A DNA stretch of 20,315 bases from NCBI GenBank assembly GCA_946221765.1, contig CAMIMK010000019.1:1-20315 (forward strand). The letters are read 5' to 3'. Below are positions 1 through 8,804 of this stretch, piece by piece. Numbering within the stretch: position 1 is the stretch's first letter; each line of letters opens with the position of its first letter. The DNA comes from an uncultured Rhodovulum sp. Its GTDB lineage: Bacteria; Pseudomonadota; Alphaproteobacteria; Rhodobacterales; Rhodobacteraceae. The notes below the pieces were generated by a model. That model saw only the letters and a list, made by a program, of their open reading frames with translations, did no database searches and was not told where the DNA came from. The translations under genes and the position numbers were made by a program.

Positions 1-2607
1 GTCGAGGCTCGCGCCGATCCGCTTCTCGCGGCGCTCGATCTCCAGGGCGCCGGTGACGACACGCCGCACCCGGCGCACCGCTTCCCAGCGCGCCGCGAGT
101 TCGGTATCGCGCCAGCTCTCCGGGGTGGCGGGGAAGTCCTGCAGATGGACCGAACTCTCCTCGCCCGGATTCCGGGTGAGCCAGACCTCCTCCATGGTGA
201 AGGGCAGGATCGGCGCCAGCCAGGTCACCAGCCGGTCGAAGAGCTCCGCGAGCACCGTGCGCGCAGCCCGGCGGCGCGGGCTGTCCACCGGATCGCAGTA
301 GAGCGCATCCTTGCGGATATCGAACCAGAAGGCCGACAGGTCCAGCGTGCAGAAATCGAAGAGCGCGCGGAAGACCCCTTGAAAATCATAGGCCTCGTAG
401 CCGGATTTCACCTGCTGGTCGAGCTCGGCGAGCCGGTGCAGGATGAACCGCTCCAGCTCCGGCATCCCGGCAGCCGGCATCCGCTCGGCCTCGGTGAAGC
501 CGTCGAGGCTCGCGATGAGGAAGCGCAGGGTGTTGCGCAGGCGGCGATAGCTGTCGGCCGTGCCCTTCAGGATCTCGGGCCCGATCCGAAGGTCGGCGGT
601 ATAGTCCGACTGCGCCACCCAGAGCCGCAGGATGTCGGCGCCATACTGGCGGACGACTTCCTCCGGCGCGGTGGTGTTGCCAAGGGATTTCGACATCTTC
701 TGCCCGTTCTCGTCGAGCGTGAAGCCATGGGTCAGCACGCCCTTGTAGGGCGCGCGGCCGCGGGTGCCGCAGGACTGAAGGAGCGAGGAGTGGAACCAGC
801 CGCGATGCTGGTCGGTCCCCTCGAGATAGAGGTCGGCCGGCCAGACGCCATCGGCGCGGTCGCGCAGCACGAAGGCATGGGTCGAGCCGGAATCGAACCA
901 GACGTCGAGAATGTCGGTGACCTGTTCCCACACCTCGGGGTCGTGGGCGGCGCCGAGGAACCGCGCCTTGGCGTCCTCCCGGTACCAGGCGTCCGCGCCC
1001 TCGGCCTCGAAGGCCGCACGGATCCGGGCGTTCACCTCGGGATCGCGCAGGATCTCGACCCGCCCCTCGCCGAGGCGGCGGATGAAGCAGGTGAGCGGCA
1101 CGCCCCAGGCGCGCTGGCGCGACAGCACCCAGTCGGGCCGGGTCTCGATCATCGCATGCAGGCGGTTGCGCCCGGTCTGCGGCGTCCACTCGACCAGCGT
1201 GTCGATGGAGGTGAGCGCCCGCTGGCGGATGCTGTCCCCATAGGCGTCGAGGCCATCGGCGAGCGGCTTGTCGATCGCCACGAACCACTGCGGCGTGTTG
1301 CGGTAGATGACCGGCGCCTTGGAGCGCCAGGAATGCGGATAGGAATGCTTGAGCCGCCCGCGGGCGAGCAGGCCGCCGGCCTCGATCAGCTTGTCGATGA
1401 CGGCCTTGTTCGCCTTGCCCTCCTTGCCCTTGGTGTCGAAGACCTGAAGGCCGGCGAAGAAGGGCACATGCGGCGCGAAGGACGAATCCTCGAGGATGTT
1501 GTGCGTCATCCGCTCGACGAGACCGTTCTTCACGAAGAGCTCGTAGTCGTCGGCGCCATGCGAGGGGGCGGTATGGACGAAGCCCGTCCCGGCGTCGTCG
1601 GTGACGAAATCGCCCTCGAGCATCGGGACCTCGTAGCCCCAGTAGGGATCGAGGTCGGCGAGGGGGTGGCGCAGCATCACGCCCGCCAGCGGCCCGGCAT
1701 CGCCGACGCGCTCATAGGCCTCGACGCGGGCCGAGGCCAGCACCGCCGCCGCCAGCGCATCGGCCAGCACCAGCCGGTCGCCCGGCAGCGCCCAGTTGTC
1801 GGCCGGGGCCGCCGTGACCTCGTAGACGCCATAACCGATGCGGCCCGAGTAGGCGACGCCGCGGTTCGACGGGATGGTCCAGGGCGTCGTGGTCCAGATC
1901 ACGACCTTGGCGCCGTCGAGCGCCTCCGGCCCCGCGACGACCGGGAATTTCACCCAGATCGTGTGGCTCTGGTGGTCCTTGTATTCGACCTCCGCCTCGG
2001 CCAGCGCGGTCTTCTCGACCGGCGACCACATGACCGGCTTCGACCCGAGGTAGAGCGCGCCGTTCATCACGAATTTCATGAATTCGTCCGCGATCACCGC
2101 CTCGGCGTGGAAGTCCATGGTCAGGTAGGGATCGTCCCACTTGCCGGTGACGCCGAGCCGCTTGAATTCCTCGCGCTGGACGCCGACCCAGTGTTCGGCG
2201 AAGCGCCGGCATTCGGCGCGGAAGTCGATGACCGGCACCTCGTCCTTGTTGCGGCCCTTGGCCCGGTACTGCTCCTCGATCTTCCACTCGATGGGCAGGC
2301 CGTGGCAGTCCCAGCCGGGGACGTAGCGGCTGTCGTGGCCCATCATCTGCCGCGAGCGGACGACGAAATCCTTCAGCACCTTGTTGAGCGCATGGCCGAT
2401 GTGGAGATTGCCGTTGGCATAGGGCGGGCCATCGTGCAGCGCGAAGGGCGGGCGCCCCGCCCCCGTCGCCCGCAGCCGGTCATAGACACCGATCCGCGCC
2501 CAGCGGGCCAGCCATTCGGGCTCGCGCTGCGGCAGGCCCGCGCGCATCGGGAAATCGGTCTTCGGGAGGAAGAGGGTGTCCTTGTAGTCGGGCGTGTCGG
2601 CACACAT
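1..2607 (-). CDS. ileS: Isoleucine--tRNA ligase, 3' end cut by window edge
   Basis: This class I aminoacyl-tRNA synthetase charges tRNA-Ile with isoleucine in the cytoplasm and edits misactivated valine. From the ATG at 2607 the frame is open to base 1, giving 869 visible residues; family members are near 900-1000 residues, so only the C-terminal end is missing. The ATP-binding HIGH motif is at residues 69-72 (context GNLHIGHALN) and the KMSKS loop at about 637-641 (bases 685-699). The N-terminus MCADTPDYKDTLFLPKTDFP is the kind seen in Rhodobacterales IleS. The part after KMSKS is the anticodon-binding helical domain. There is no obvious Shine-Dalgarno sequence before the start. It is divergent from ettA across about 400 bases. 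The identification is secure from the motifs. Confidence 0.97.
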   Translation of the reverse strand, partial: MCADTPDYKDTLFLPKTDFPMRAGLPQREPEWLARWARIGVYDRLRATGAGRPPFALHDGPPYANGNLHIGHALNKVLKDFVVRSRQMMGHDSRYVPGWDCHGLPIEWKIEEQYRAKGRNKDEVPVIDFRAECRRFAEHWVGVQREEFKRLGVTGKWDDPYLTMDFHAEAVIADEFMKFVMNGALYLGSKPVMWSPVEKTALAEAEVEYKDHQSHTIWVKFPVVAGPEALDGAKVVIWTTTPWTIPSNRGVAYSGRIGYGVYEVTAAPADNWALPGDRLVLADALAAAVLASARVEAYERVGDAGPLAGVMLRHPLADLDPYWGYEVPMLEGDFVTDDAGTGFVHTAPSHGADDYELFVKNGLVERMTHNILEDSSFAPHVPFFAGLQVFDTKGKEGKANKAVIDKLIEAGGLLARGRLKHSYPHSWRSKAPVIYRNTPQWFVAIDKPLADGLDAYGDSIRQRALTSIDTLVEWTPQTGRNRLHAMIETRPDWVLSRQRAWGVPLTCFIRRLGEGRVEILRDPEVNARIRAAFEAEGADAWYREDAKARFLGAAHDPEVWEQVTDILDVWFDSGSTHAFVLRDRADGVWPADLYLEGTDQHRGWFHSSLLQSCGTRGRAPYKGVLTHGFTLDENGQKMSKSLGNTTAPEEVVRQYGADILRLWVAQSDYTADLRIGPEILKGTADSYRRLRNTLRFLIASLDGFTEAERMPAAGMPELERFILHRLAELDQQVKSGYEAYDFQGVFRALFDFCTLDLSAFWFDIRKDALYCDPVDSPRRRAARTVLAELFDRLVTWLAPILPFTMEEVWLTRNPGEESSVHLQDFPATPESWRDTELAARWEAVRRVRRVVTGALEIERREKRIGASLD

Positions 2608-3015
2608 CGGGAAGGGTCCGTTCGAAAAAGGGAAAGGGGAGCGCAGCAGCGCACGGGTCCCGGCGGCCCTGACGCGTCAGAGCGCCGGGCGGCTAATTCG
2701 ACGGAACTGGCCGGATCTTCCCTGCATGGCCGCGGGTATAGCGGCGCCCCCCCTGGCCTTCAACGGCTTTCGGGCGGAGGGGGAGGAAGCCACCCATATC
2801 GGCGCCCCGGATCACCCGGCAGGGAAGGATCGTCGCGGACCGTCCCGCCGGGGCAGGCGATTGCGGTCGCATCCGCCGATCCCCGCCCTCCCGCGCGGAC
2901 AGCCCGGAGGGCAGGTTCCCGCCCGCTCCCGTGGCCTCACCCGGCGTTTGCCATCCGGGCGGCGAGGCCTTAAGTAGCGCCGCAACCCCTGACCTCACGC
3001 ATGCGAGTCCCGCCG
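2608..3015. other. Divergent ileS/ettA intergenic region
   Basis: This gene-free stretch of about 400 bases must carry the promoters of both ileS (leftward) and ettA (rightward). No plausible protein was found: the open frames crossing it are shadows. Visible structure consists of a 12-bp palindrome at 2669-2680 and a hairpin with arms GGCCTC (2933-2938) and GAGGCC (2964-2969), the latter within the ettA leader. No T-box leader is recognisable before ileS. Confidence 0.5.
2669..2680. promoter_or_regulatory. 12-bp perfect palindrome upstream of ileS
   Basis: CTGACGCGTCAG reads the same on both strands and lies about 62 bases before the ileS start codon. It has operator-like symmetry, but no regulator is known to me for this site, so a role is inference only. 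Confidence 0.3.
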
Positions 3016-4683
<1,668 letters not shown>

Positions 4684-4700
4684 GCTTGTTGTATGGGGGG

Positions 4701-4737
4701 CTCACCGGAATTAATGCTTTAGATCGGATCCGGTGAG
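4701..4737. terminator. 9-bp inverted repeat just after ettA
   Basis: Perfect arms CTCACCGGA (4701-4709) and TCCGGTGAG (4729-4737) are separated by 19 bases and start 18 bases after the ettA stop codon. No T-run follows, so this is at best a weak or Rho-assisted ettA terminator. It also marks the point where GC-rich DNA gives way to the AT-rich island. Confidence 0.4.
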
Positions 4738-4810
4738 ACATGCCTGTCGAAAATCATAACCTATCTGAATACCATGTTAAATTTTTTCCCGGTTGTCGGA
4801 GCCTCATTCT

Positions 4811-5539
4811 GTGATCGAAGGTCCCGCGGAAATGCTGGCTCGCTACAGAAACACGCTCGGTAAAAATTTCGGAGAATACTTCTATTACTTAAATCAGGCT
4901 ACATTTGAACTCGTCGGAGTCTGGGACGTTTATCGATCTTTTTTTGGGACGAATGAGCAGAGGGTTAACCTTCTCAACCGCGCCTCTGGCTACGTAACAT
5001 CTGTAATTCAGGATACGCTCCATGAGCGTGTGATCCTGGGGATATGCCAGCTTACGGATCCTGAAAATTCTAGAGGTCTTAGAAATCTTACAGTAACCGG
5101 GCTTCCAAGCTTTATCGATGAGACAATTTACCGGGAAGAAATTGCAGTCATGTGCAAGTCTGCTCGGGATTCGACGTCGTTCGCGCGCGATCTTCGCAAC
5201 AAGTTGATCGCTCATTCTGATTTTGCAGCCAAATCAGGAAGCCAACAAATAGAATACTCGTCGCGACTAAAAATTTTCAAAGCGATCACTGCCATAATCA
5301 AGCCTCTTCGCCATATCCATAGGAAATCATTTGATTCATTTCAATTTTACCACGCAATACACCCATCTCCGGACGAAAATATGTTTCTGAAGTGTATTCA
5401 TCTCGGAGTTGAGCAGATGGAAATTGAAAAAAGCGATTTGAATATATTAAATTATTCCAAGCGGCAGTTTCCTGATTGGCTGGAAGTTCGCAACCAAGAT
5501 GAGTTTGATTCAGGTTTTATCTCAAACATTAATAGTTAA
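4811..5539 (+). CDS. HEPN protein, AbiU2-like (putative abortive infection)
   Basis: The protein is 242 residues from GTG 4811. It is helical and soluble, with no signal peptide or membrane segment. It carries a HEPN-type motif, R129-N-K-L-I-A-H135 (RDLRNKLIAHSD), and the AbiU2-like lead-in LTDPENSRGLRNLTV. HEPN domains with R-x4-6-H are commonly metal-independent RNases in toxin-antitoxin and phage-defence systems; RNase activity here is inference. The start is uncertain: TTG 4793 adds six residues, GTG 4811 has GGAG nine bases upstream, and ATG 4832 has GAAGG at similar spacing. The gene is visibly AT-rich, with A/T-ending codons (AAT, TTT, ATA), unlike every neighbour, which indicates recent transfer. 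No nucleotidyltransferase (MNT) antitoxin or other partner gene lies beside it. The family call is fairly sure, the biological role is not. Confidence 0.75.
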   Translation: MIEGPAEMLARYRNTLGKNFGEYFYYLNQATFELVGVWDVYRSFFGTNEQRVNLLNRASGYVTSVIQDTLHERVILGICQLTDPENSRGLRNLTVTGLPSFIDETIYREEIAVMCKSARDSTSFARDLRNKLIAHSDFAAKSGSQQIEYSSRLKIFKAITAIIKPLRHIHRKSFDSFQFYHAIHPSPDENMFLKCIHLGVEQMEIEKSDLNILNYSKRQFPDWLEVRNQDEFDSGFISNINS

Positions 5540-5572
5540 ATATTCATTATTATAGATTAACTTATCTATTGT

Positions 5573-5596
5573 TATATTTTATTTATATAAAATATA
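5573..5596. terminator. All-AT hairpin after the AbiU2-like gene
   Basis: Perfect 10-bp arms TATATTTTAT (5573-5582) and ATAAAATATA (5587-5596) with loop TTAT lie 34 bases after the stop codon. The stem has no G or C, so it would be a weak terminator. It could also simply reflect the AT-rich composition of the island. Confidence 0.35.
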
Positions 5597-5702
5597 TGAA
5601 CTTAATTACGTCTCAAAACCCAAAATAACTACCACAATACAAGTACTGGTCTCACCATGCCAATCAATTGATGCTACACTGATTTGAACCGCAGTTGCTC
5701 CC

Positions 5703-5752
5703 CGTAGTGTCGCCAGCCTTCGTACCGCAGCCCCCTTGCGGGTGGCGCTACG
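5703..5752. repeat. Nested inverted repeat at right edge of AT-rich island
   Basis: The outer arms are CGTAG+CGCCA (5703-5707 and 5711-5715, split by a TGT bulge) and TGGCGCTACG (5743-5752). Inside them a second stem CCGCA (5725-5729) pairs with TGCGG (5737-5741). The structure is GC-rich and sits where the composition returns to that of the chromosome, about 70 bases before the lipocalin start. It could be a leader hairpin, a terminator or part of an element end. Confidence 0.4.
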
Positions 5753-5820
5753 CAACCTCAATCTTATAGTCGTCCGCACGACTGATAGCTGACCTGAGGC
5801 CCTTCTTCCCCGGAGCCCCC

Positions 5821-6354
5821 ATGCGCCTCCCTGCCCTCCTCCTCGCCGCCCTCGCCCTTGCCGGCTGTGCGGGCGAGTCCTTCCGCGACACGTCCGCTCC
5901 GATCGCGGCGCAGCGGGATTTCAACCCCGAGCGGTATCTCGGCCTCTGGTACGAGATCGCCCGGTTCCCCGTCCGCTTCGAGGAGGGGTGCGTGGCGACC
6001 ACGGCCGAATATGGGGCGATCGACGCCACCACCGTCAGCGTGCGCAACACCTGCCGCAAGGGGGCGCCGGACGGGCCGGTGCAGGGCGTCTCCGGCACGG
6101 CGACGGTGGTCGGGCCGGGCCAGCTCAAGGTGAAATTCCCGAAGGTGCCCTTCGTCTCCGCCGACTACTGGGTGCTGTGGGTGGACGCGGATTACCAGAC
6201 CGCGGTGGTCGGCGTTCCGTCCGGCACCTCCGGCTGGATCCTCGCCCGGACGCCGGCGATCGATGCGGCGCGGCGGGCCGAGGCAGAGGCGGTGCTGGCC
6301 CGGAACGGCTATGACGTCAGCCGCCTCTACGACGTCCCCCAGGCCAGGCCGTAA
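5821..6354 (+). CDS. Lipocalin family lipoprotein (Blc-like)
   Basis: This 177-residue outer-membrane lipocalin is of the bacterial Blc type, which binds fatty acids or lysophospholipids and is thought to help envelope repair. The signal peptide MRLPALLLAALALAGC ends in lipobox LAGC with lipidation Cys16. The lipocalin signatures are in order: GLWYEIARFP at 41-50, YQTAVVG at 125-131 and WILARTP at 139-145, with the C-terminal helix and GYD motif at 163-165. Cys57 and Cys78 could form a disulfide. Length and motif order fit the family. The start ATG has GGAG five bases upstream. The residue after the lipidation Cys is Ala, not Asp, consistent with outer-membrane sorting. It is a single gene convergent with the LtrA gene, and codon use is the GC-rich norm, unlike the gene to its left. 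Confidence 0.92.
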   Translation: MRLPALLLAALALAGCAGESFRDTSAPIAAQRDFNPERYLGLWYEIARFPVRFEEGCVATTAEYGAIDATTVSVRNTCRKGAPDGPVQGVSGTATVVGPGQLKVKFPKVPFVSADYWVLWVDADYQTAVVGVPSGTSGWILARTPAIDAARRAEAEAVLARNGYDVSRLYDVPQARP

Positions 6355-6360
6355 GCCCTT

Positions 6361-6382
6361 GCGCCCCCCGGGAGGGGGGCGC
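6361..6382. terminator. Bidirectional terminator candidate, perfect 9-bp GC stem
   Basis: Arms GCGCCCCCC (6361-6369) and GGGGGGCGC (6374-6382) with loop GGGA lie between the convergent lipocalin and LtrA genes. There is no T-tract, so termination may be Rho-assisted, but position and stem strength fit a shared terminator. Confidence 0.6.
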
Positions 6383-6392
6383 CGCGGCGGTG

Positions 6393-7589
6393 TCAGTGCG
6401 CCGCCGGTTCTCCGAGGGACGCACGCCGCACCCGCGCCTGACGGCCCTCCCAGAGGCCGGCCGTCAGGAGGATGAGCGTCGTCAGCCAGCCCATGGTCAG
6501 CAGGTCGACGGCGGGCGCCACCGGCAGGAGCGCCGCCAGCGCCAGCGCCGCCACGATGTGGGAGACCGGGATCCGGCCATAGACCACCTTCTTGTAGATG
6601 GCGCTGCCGAGCAGGTAGAGGGCCGGACCGCCCGAGAGCACCAGCGCATAGGCCGTCTTCAGGCCGTCATGCGGATGGGCGAGCACCAGGTCGTTGCCGA
6701 CCGCGGTGGCGATGATGCCGCCGACGAGGATGGCATGGACATAGTGGAACTGCGCGCCGATCCGGCCCGGATCGTCGGAACGGGTGATGGCGTCGGTCGC
6801 ATCCTTGCCCGAGGTGCCGAAATAGAGCCACCACATGGCGAGCGTGCCGAGGAAGGTCGCAAGCATGGCCGAGAGCACCGCCGGGTCCCAGCTTTCTGCC
6901 CTGGCCAGCGTCGCGCCGGTCGCGAGCAGTGTCTCGCCGAGGGCGACGATGACGAAGAGCTGGCAGCGTTCCGCAAGATGCCCGCCCTCGATCGTCCAGT
7001 CGCGGGTCGAGGACCGGCCCATTCCCGGCAGGGCGAAGCCGGTCATCGGCGAGATGTATTCGCAGGCGACGGCCAGCGCCCAGAAGGCCGCGCGGGCCCA
7101 GTGCTCGGTCAGGCCGCCGGCGATCCAGAACAGCGCCGAGATGCAGAGCCAGCCGAGCATCCGCCGGTAGTTCGCCGCTAGCGGATGGGCGCGCCCCAGT
7201 TCCCAGACGATATAGCCGGTGCGCCCGACCTGGATCGCGACATAGGCGAGCGCAAAGACGAGGCCGCGGTCGCCGAAGGCCCCGGGAATGGACGAGGCCA
7301 TGATGAGGGCCGCCAGCATCACGGCGAAGAGCATGCCGCGGATGCGCGGCGTCTCGGGATCGAACCAGTTGGTGGTCCAGCAGGTATACTGCCAGCCGAG
7401 CCAGACCGCGAACCACAGGATCAGCGTCTCGAAGACGCCGCCGAGAGTGAGGTTGTGGAGCAGCTCGTGGCTGAGCTGGGTGATCGCGAAGACATAGACC
7501 AGATCGAAGAACAGCTCTTCGTAGGTCACGCGGGCATGGTGCCCGTCGCGGCGGCGCAGCAGCGCATGATGGGGAGGGGCATCTGTCAT
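6393..7589 (-). CDS. Low temperature requirement protein A (LtrA) family membrane protein
   Basis: This 398-residue integral membrane protein of the LtrA family was named after a Listeria locus needed for growth in the cold; the biochemical role is not established. The family pattern is clear: a short polar N-terminus, then VTYEELFFDLVYVFAITQLS (about 21-40), where the acidic ELFFDLVYVF block is the hallmark. About nine or ten hydrophobic segments follow, with a WTTNWFDPE loop near 71-79 and a conserved AERCQLFVIVALGET block near 206-220. Start ATG 7589 is preceded by an AAGGAT-type ribosome site. It is a single gene on the minus strand, convergent with the lipocalin. The family assignment is sure; the substrate or function cannot be stated. 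Confidence 0.9.
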   Translation of the reverse strand: MTDAPPHHALLRRRDGHHARVTYEELFFDLVYVFAITQLSHELLHNLTLGGVFETLILWFAVWLGWQYTCWTTNWFDPETPRIRGMLFAVMLAALIMASSIPGAFGDRGLVFALAYVAIQVGRTGYIVWELGRAHPLAANYRRMLGWLCISALFWIAGGLTEHWARAAFWALAVACEYISPMTGFALPGMGRSSTRDWTIEGGHLAERCQLFVIVALGETLLATGATLARAESWDPAVLSAMLATFLGTLAMWWLYFGTSGKDATDAITRSDDPGRIGAQFHYVHAILVGGIIATAVGNDLVLAHPHDGLKTAYALVLSGGPALYLLGSAIYKKVVYGRIPVSHIVAALALAALLPVAPAVDLLTMGWLTTLILLTAGLWEGRQARVRRASLGEPAAH

Positions 7590-7891
7590 GACATATCCTT
7601 ACCGGGCCAGATGCAGCATGTGCTGCCGAACGACGTGCAGGCCGTGGAAACCCGGAGCCGGGGCGCGGCCGTCCGGCGCCCGCCCGCAGCGGGTATCGAA
7701 AATGCCTGCCTCCGCCCCGGCCCGCGAGAGGCTGGAGCGGAGGCAGCCTGCCCCGGCTTGTCGGCCGGGGGCGCCGCCGATCTCGCCCGACCCGGCGCAA
7801 CGGCGACAGTCCGGTGCCGTTCGGGATCGCCTGACGCGCTCCGGCCGGGGCGGGCCGTGCCGGGAAGCCGGCTGTCCGGCGTCCCGGATCC
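7590..7891. other. Gene-free spacer between LtrA and SDR genes
   Basis: These roughly 300 GC-rich bases hold no convincing protein. They carry two strong stem-loops (7706-7746 and 7751-7770) placed where transcripts of the SDR gene, read leftward, would end. The LtrA promoter must lie in the left part. Confidence 0.5.
7706..7746 (-). terminator. 10-bp stem-loop, putative terminator of the SDR gene
   Basis: Perfect arms CTGCCTCCGC (7706-7715) and GCGGAGGCAG (7737-7746) have a 21-base loop, about 150 bases after the SDR stop codon in the leftward direction. A second stem, CCCCGGC (7751-7757) with GCCGGGG (7764-7770), adjoins it. No T-tract is present. Confidence 0.4.
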
Positions 7892-8665
7892 TCACTTCGT
7901 GGTGTAGCCGCCGTTCACGAGGATGGTCTGGCCGGTCATCCACCAGCCCTCCGAGACGAGAAACCGGATCCACGGCACGATATCCTCGATGTCGGTGAGC
8001 CCCGTCCGCGACTTCGGCGACAGGGCCGCGGCCGTCTTGTGATAGGCAACCGCATCCGCGCCCTCGGCCGGATAGAAGAACGGGGTGTCCATCGGGCCGG
8101 GACCGATCGCGGTCACGGAGATCCCGCGAGCGCCCAGTTCCTTCGAAGCGGCCCGGGTGTAATGCTCGACCGGCGCCTTGGTGCCGGCATAGCTCGCGTA
8201 GAACGGAGTATAGGCGCCAAGCAGCGAGGTGACGAGCGTGCAGACCTTGCCGTTGTCGTTCACCACCTTGCCGGCCTCCTTCAGGAAGAAGAAGGCGCAT
8301 TTGGAGTTGACCGCGCTCATCTCGTCGAACTCGGCCTCGCTCACCTCGGCCATCGGCTTCTTCAGCACCTTGCCGACGGTATTGACCGCGATGTCGATCG
8401 AGCCCATGGCGGCCTTCGCATCGTCAAAGAGCCTGGCGACGGCCCCGGCCGTCGTCAGGTCGGCCTGGAAGGCGAAGCCCTGCGCCCCGGCCGCCTGGAT
8501 CGCGTCCAGCGTGGCTTCGGCCTCGCCCCGGGCGGCGGCGCTGTTGTAGTGGATCGCCACGGCCCGTGCGCCGTGTGTTGCCAGATCACGGGCGAGCAGC
8601 GCGCCCAGGTTCTTTGCGCCGCCGGCAATGAGAACAGTTTTCCCGGAGATTCTGTGATCGGACAT
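7892..8665 (-). CDS. SDR family NAD(P)-dependent oxidoreductase
   Basis: This 257-residue classical short-chain dehydrogenase/reductase is a cytoplasmic Rossmann-fold enzyme oxidising or reducing an alcohol/carbonyl with NAD(P). The cofactor loop is GGAKNLGA at 15-22, a variant of TGxxxGxG. Catalytic residues N120, S147, Y159 and K163 (YAGTK) are all present. The usual NNAG is replaced by NTVG at 95-98, a known variant. The C-terminus ends in GQTILVNGG, typical of the family. Start ATG 8665 has GGGAGA upstream. It is divergent from a LysR regulator with a dyad between them, which suggests that this gene is the regulator's target. The substrate cannot be read from the sequence. Confidence 0.9.
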   Translation of the reverse strand: MSDHRISGKTVLIAGGAKNLGALLARDLATHGARAVAIHYNSAAARGEAEATLDAIQAAGAQGFAFQADLTTAGAVARLFDDAKAAMGSIDIAVNTVGKVLKKPMAEVSEAEFDEMSAVNSKCAFFFLKEAGKVVNDNGKVCTLVTSLLGAYTPFYASYAGTKAPVEHYTRAASKELGARGISVTAIGPGPMDTPFFYPAEGADAVAYHKTAAALSPKSRTGLTDIEDIVPWIRFLVSEGWWMTGQTILVNGGYTTK

Positions 8666-8754
8666 GCTGTGTCTCCCTGCCTTGCGCAGCCACGTCCGGC
8701 GGCTGCTTTCCGGCGCGCAAGATATGGCCTAGGATTGCACGATAAAGCCGCCCA

Positions 8755-8780
8755 TTCTGACAGAATATGTCAGAACTGAC
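8755..8780. promoter_or_regulatory. Putative LysR operator between divergent SDR and lysR genes
   Basis: TTCTGAC (8755-8761) and GTCAGAA (8769-8775) form a perfect 7-bp dyad with a 7-base centre. It contains T-N11-A spacings typical of LysR-type regulator boxes. The right arm is shared with a second dyad, GTCAG (8769-8773) with CTGAC (8776-8780). It lies about 90 bases from the SDR start and 30 bases from the lysR start, fitting a regulator that represses itself and controls its neighbour. Confidence 0.65.
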
Positions 8781-8804
8781 GTACAATCGGAAAGCCTGCC
8801 GCCT

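Noticed and set aside
145..2973. Very long plus-strand open frame (942 codons) opposite ileS
   Set aside because: It is the antisense shadow of a GC-rich ileS gene. Its translation is Arg/Gly/Asp/Val-rich with no domain, while the minus strand shows clear HIGH and KMSKS motifs.
5540..5820. Possible small partner or antitoxin gene after the AbiU2-like gene
   Set aside because: No open frame of useful length with a ribosome site was seen on either strand in this AT-rich stretch.
7599..8300. Minus-strand frame running into the spacer left of the SDR
   Set aside because: It is an alternative frame of the SDR gene continuing into spacer DNA, with no recognisable domain.
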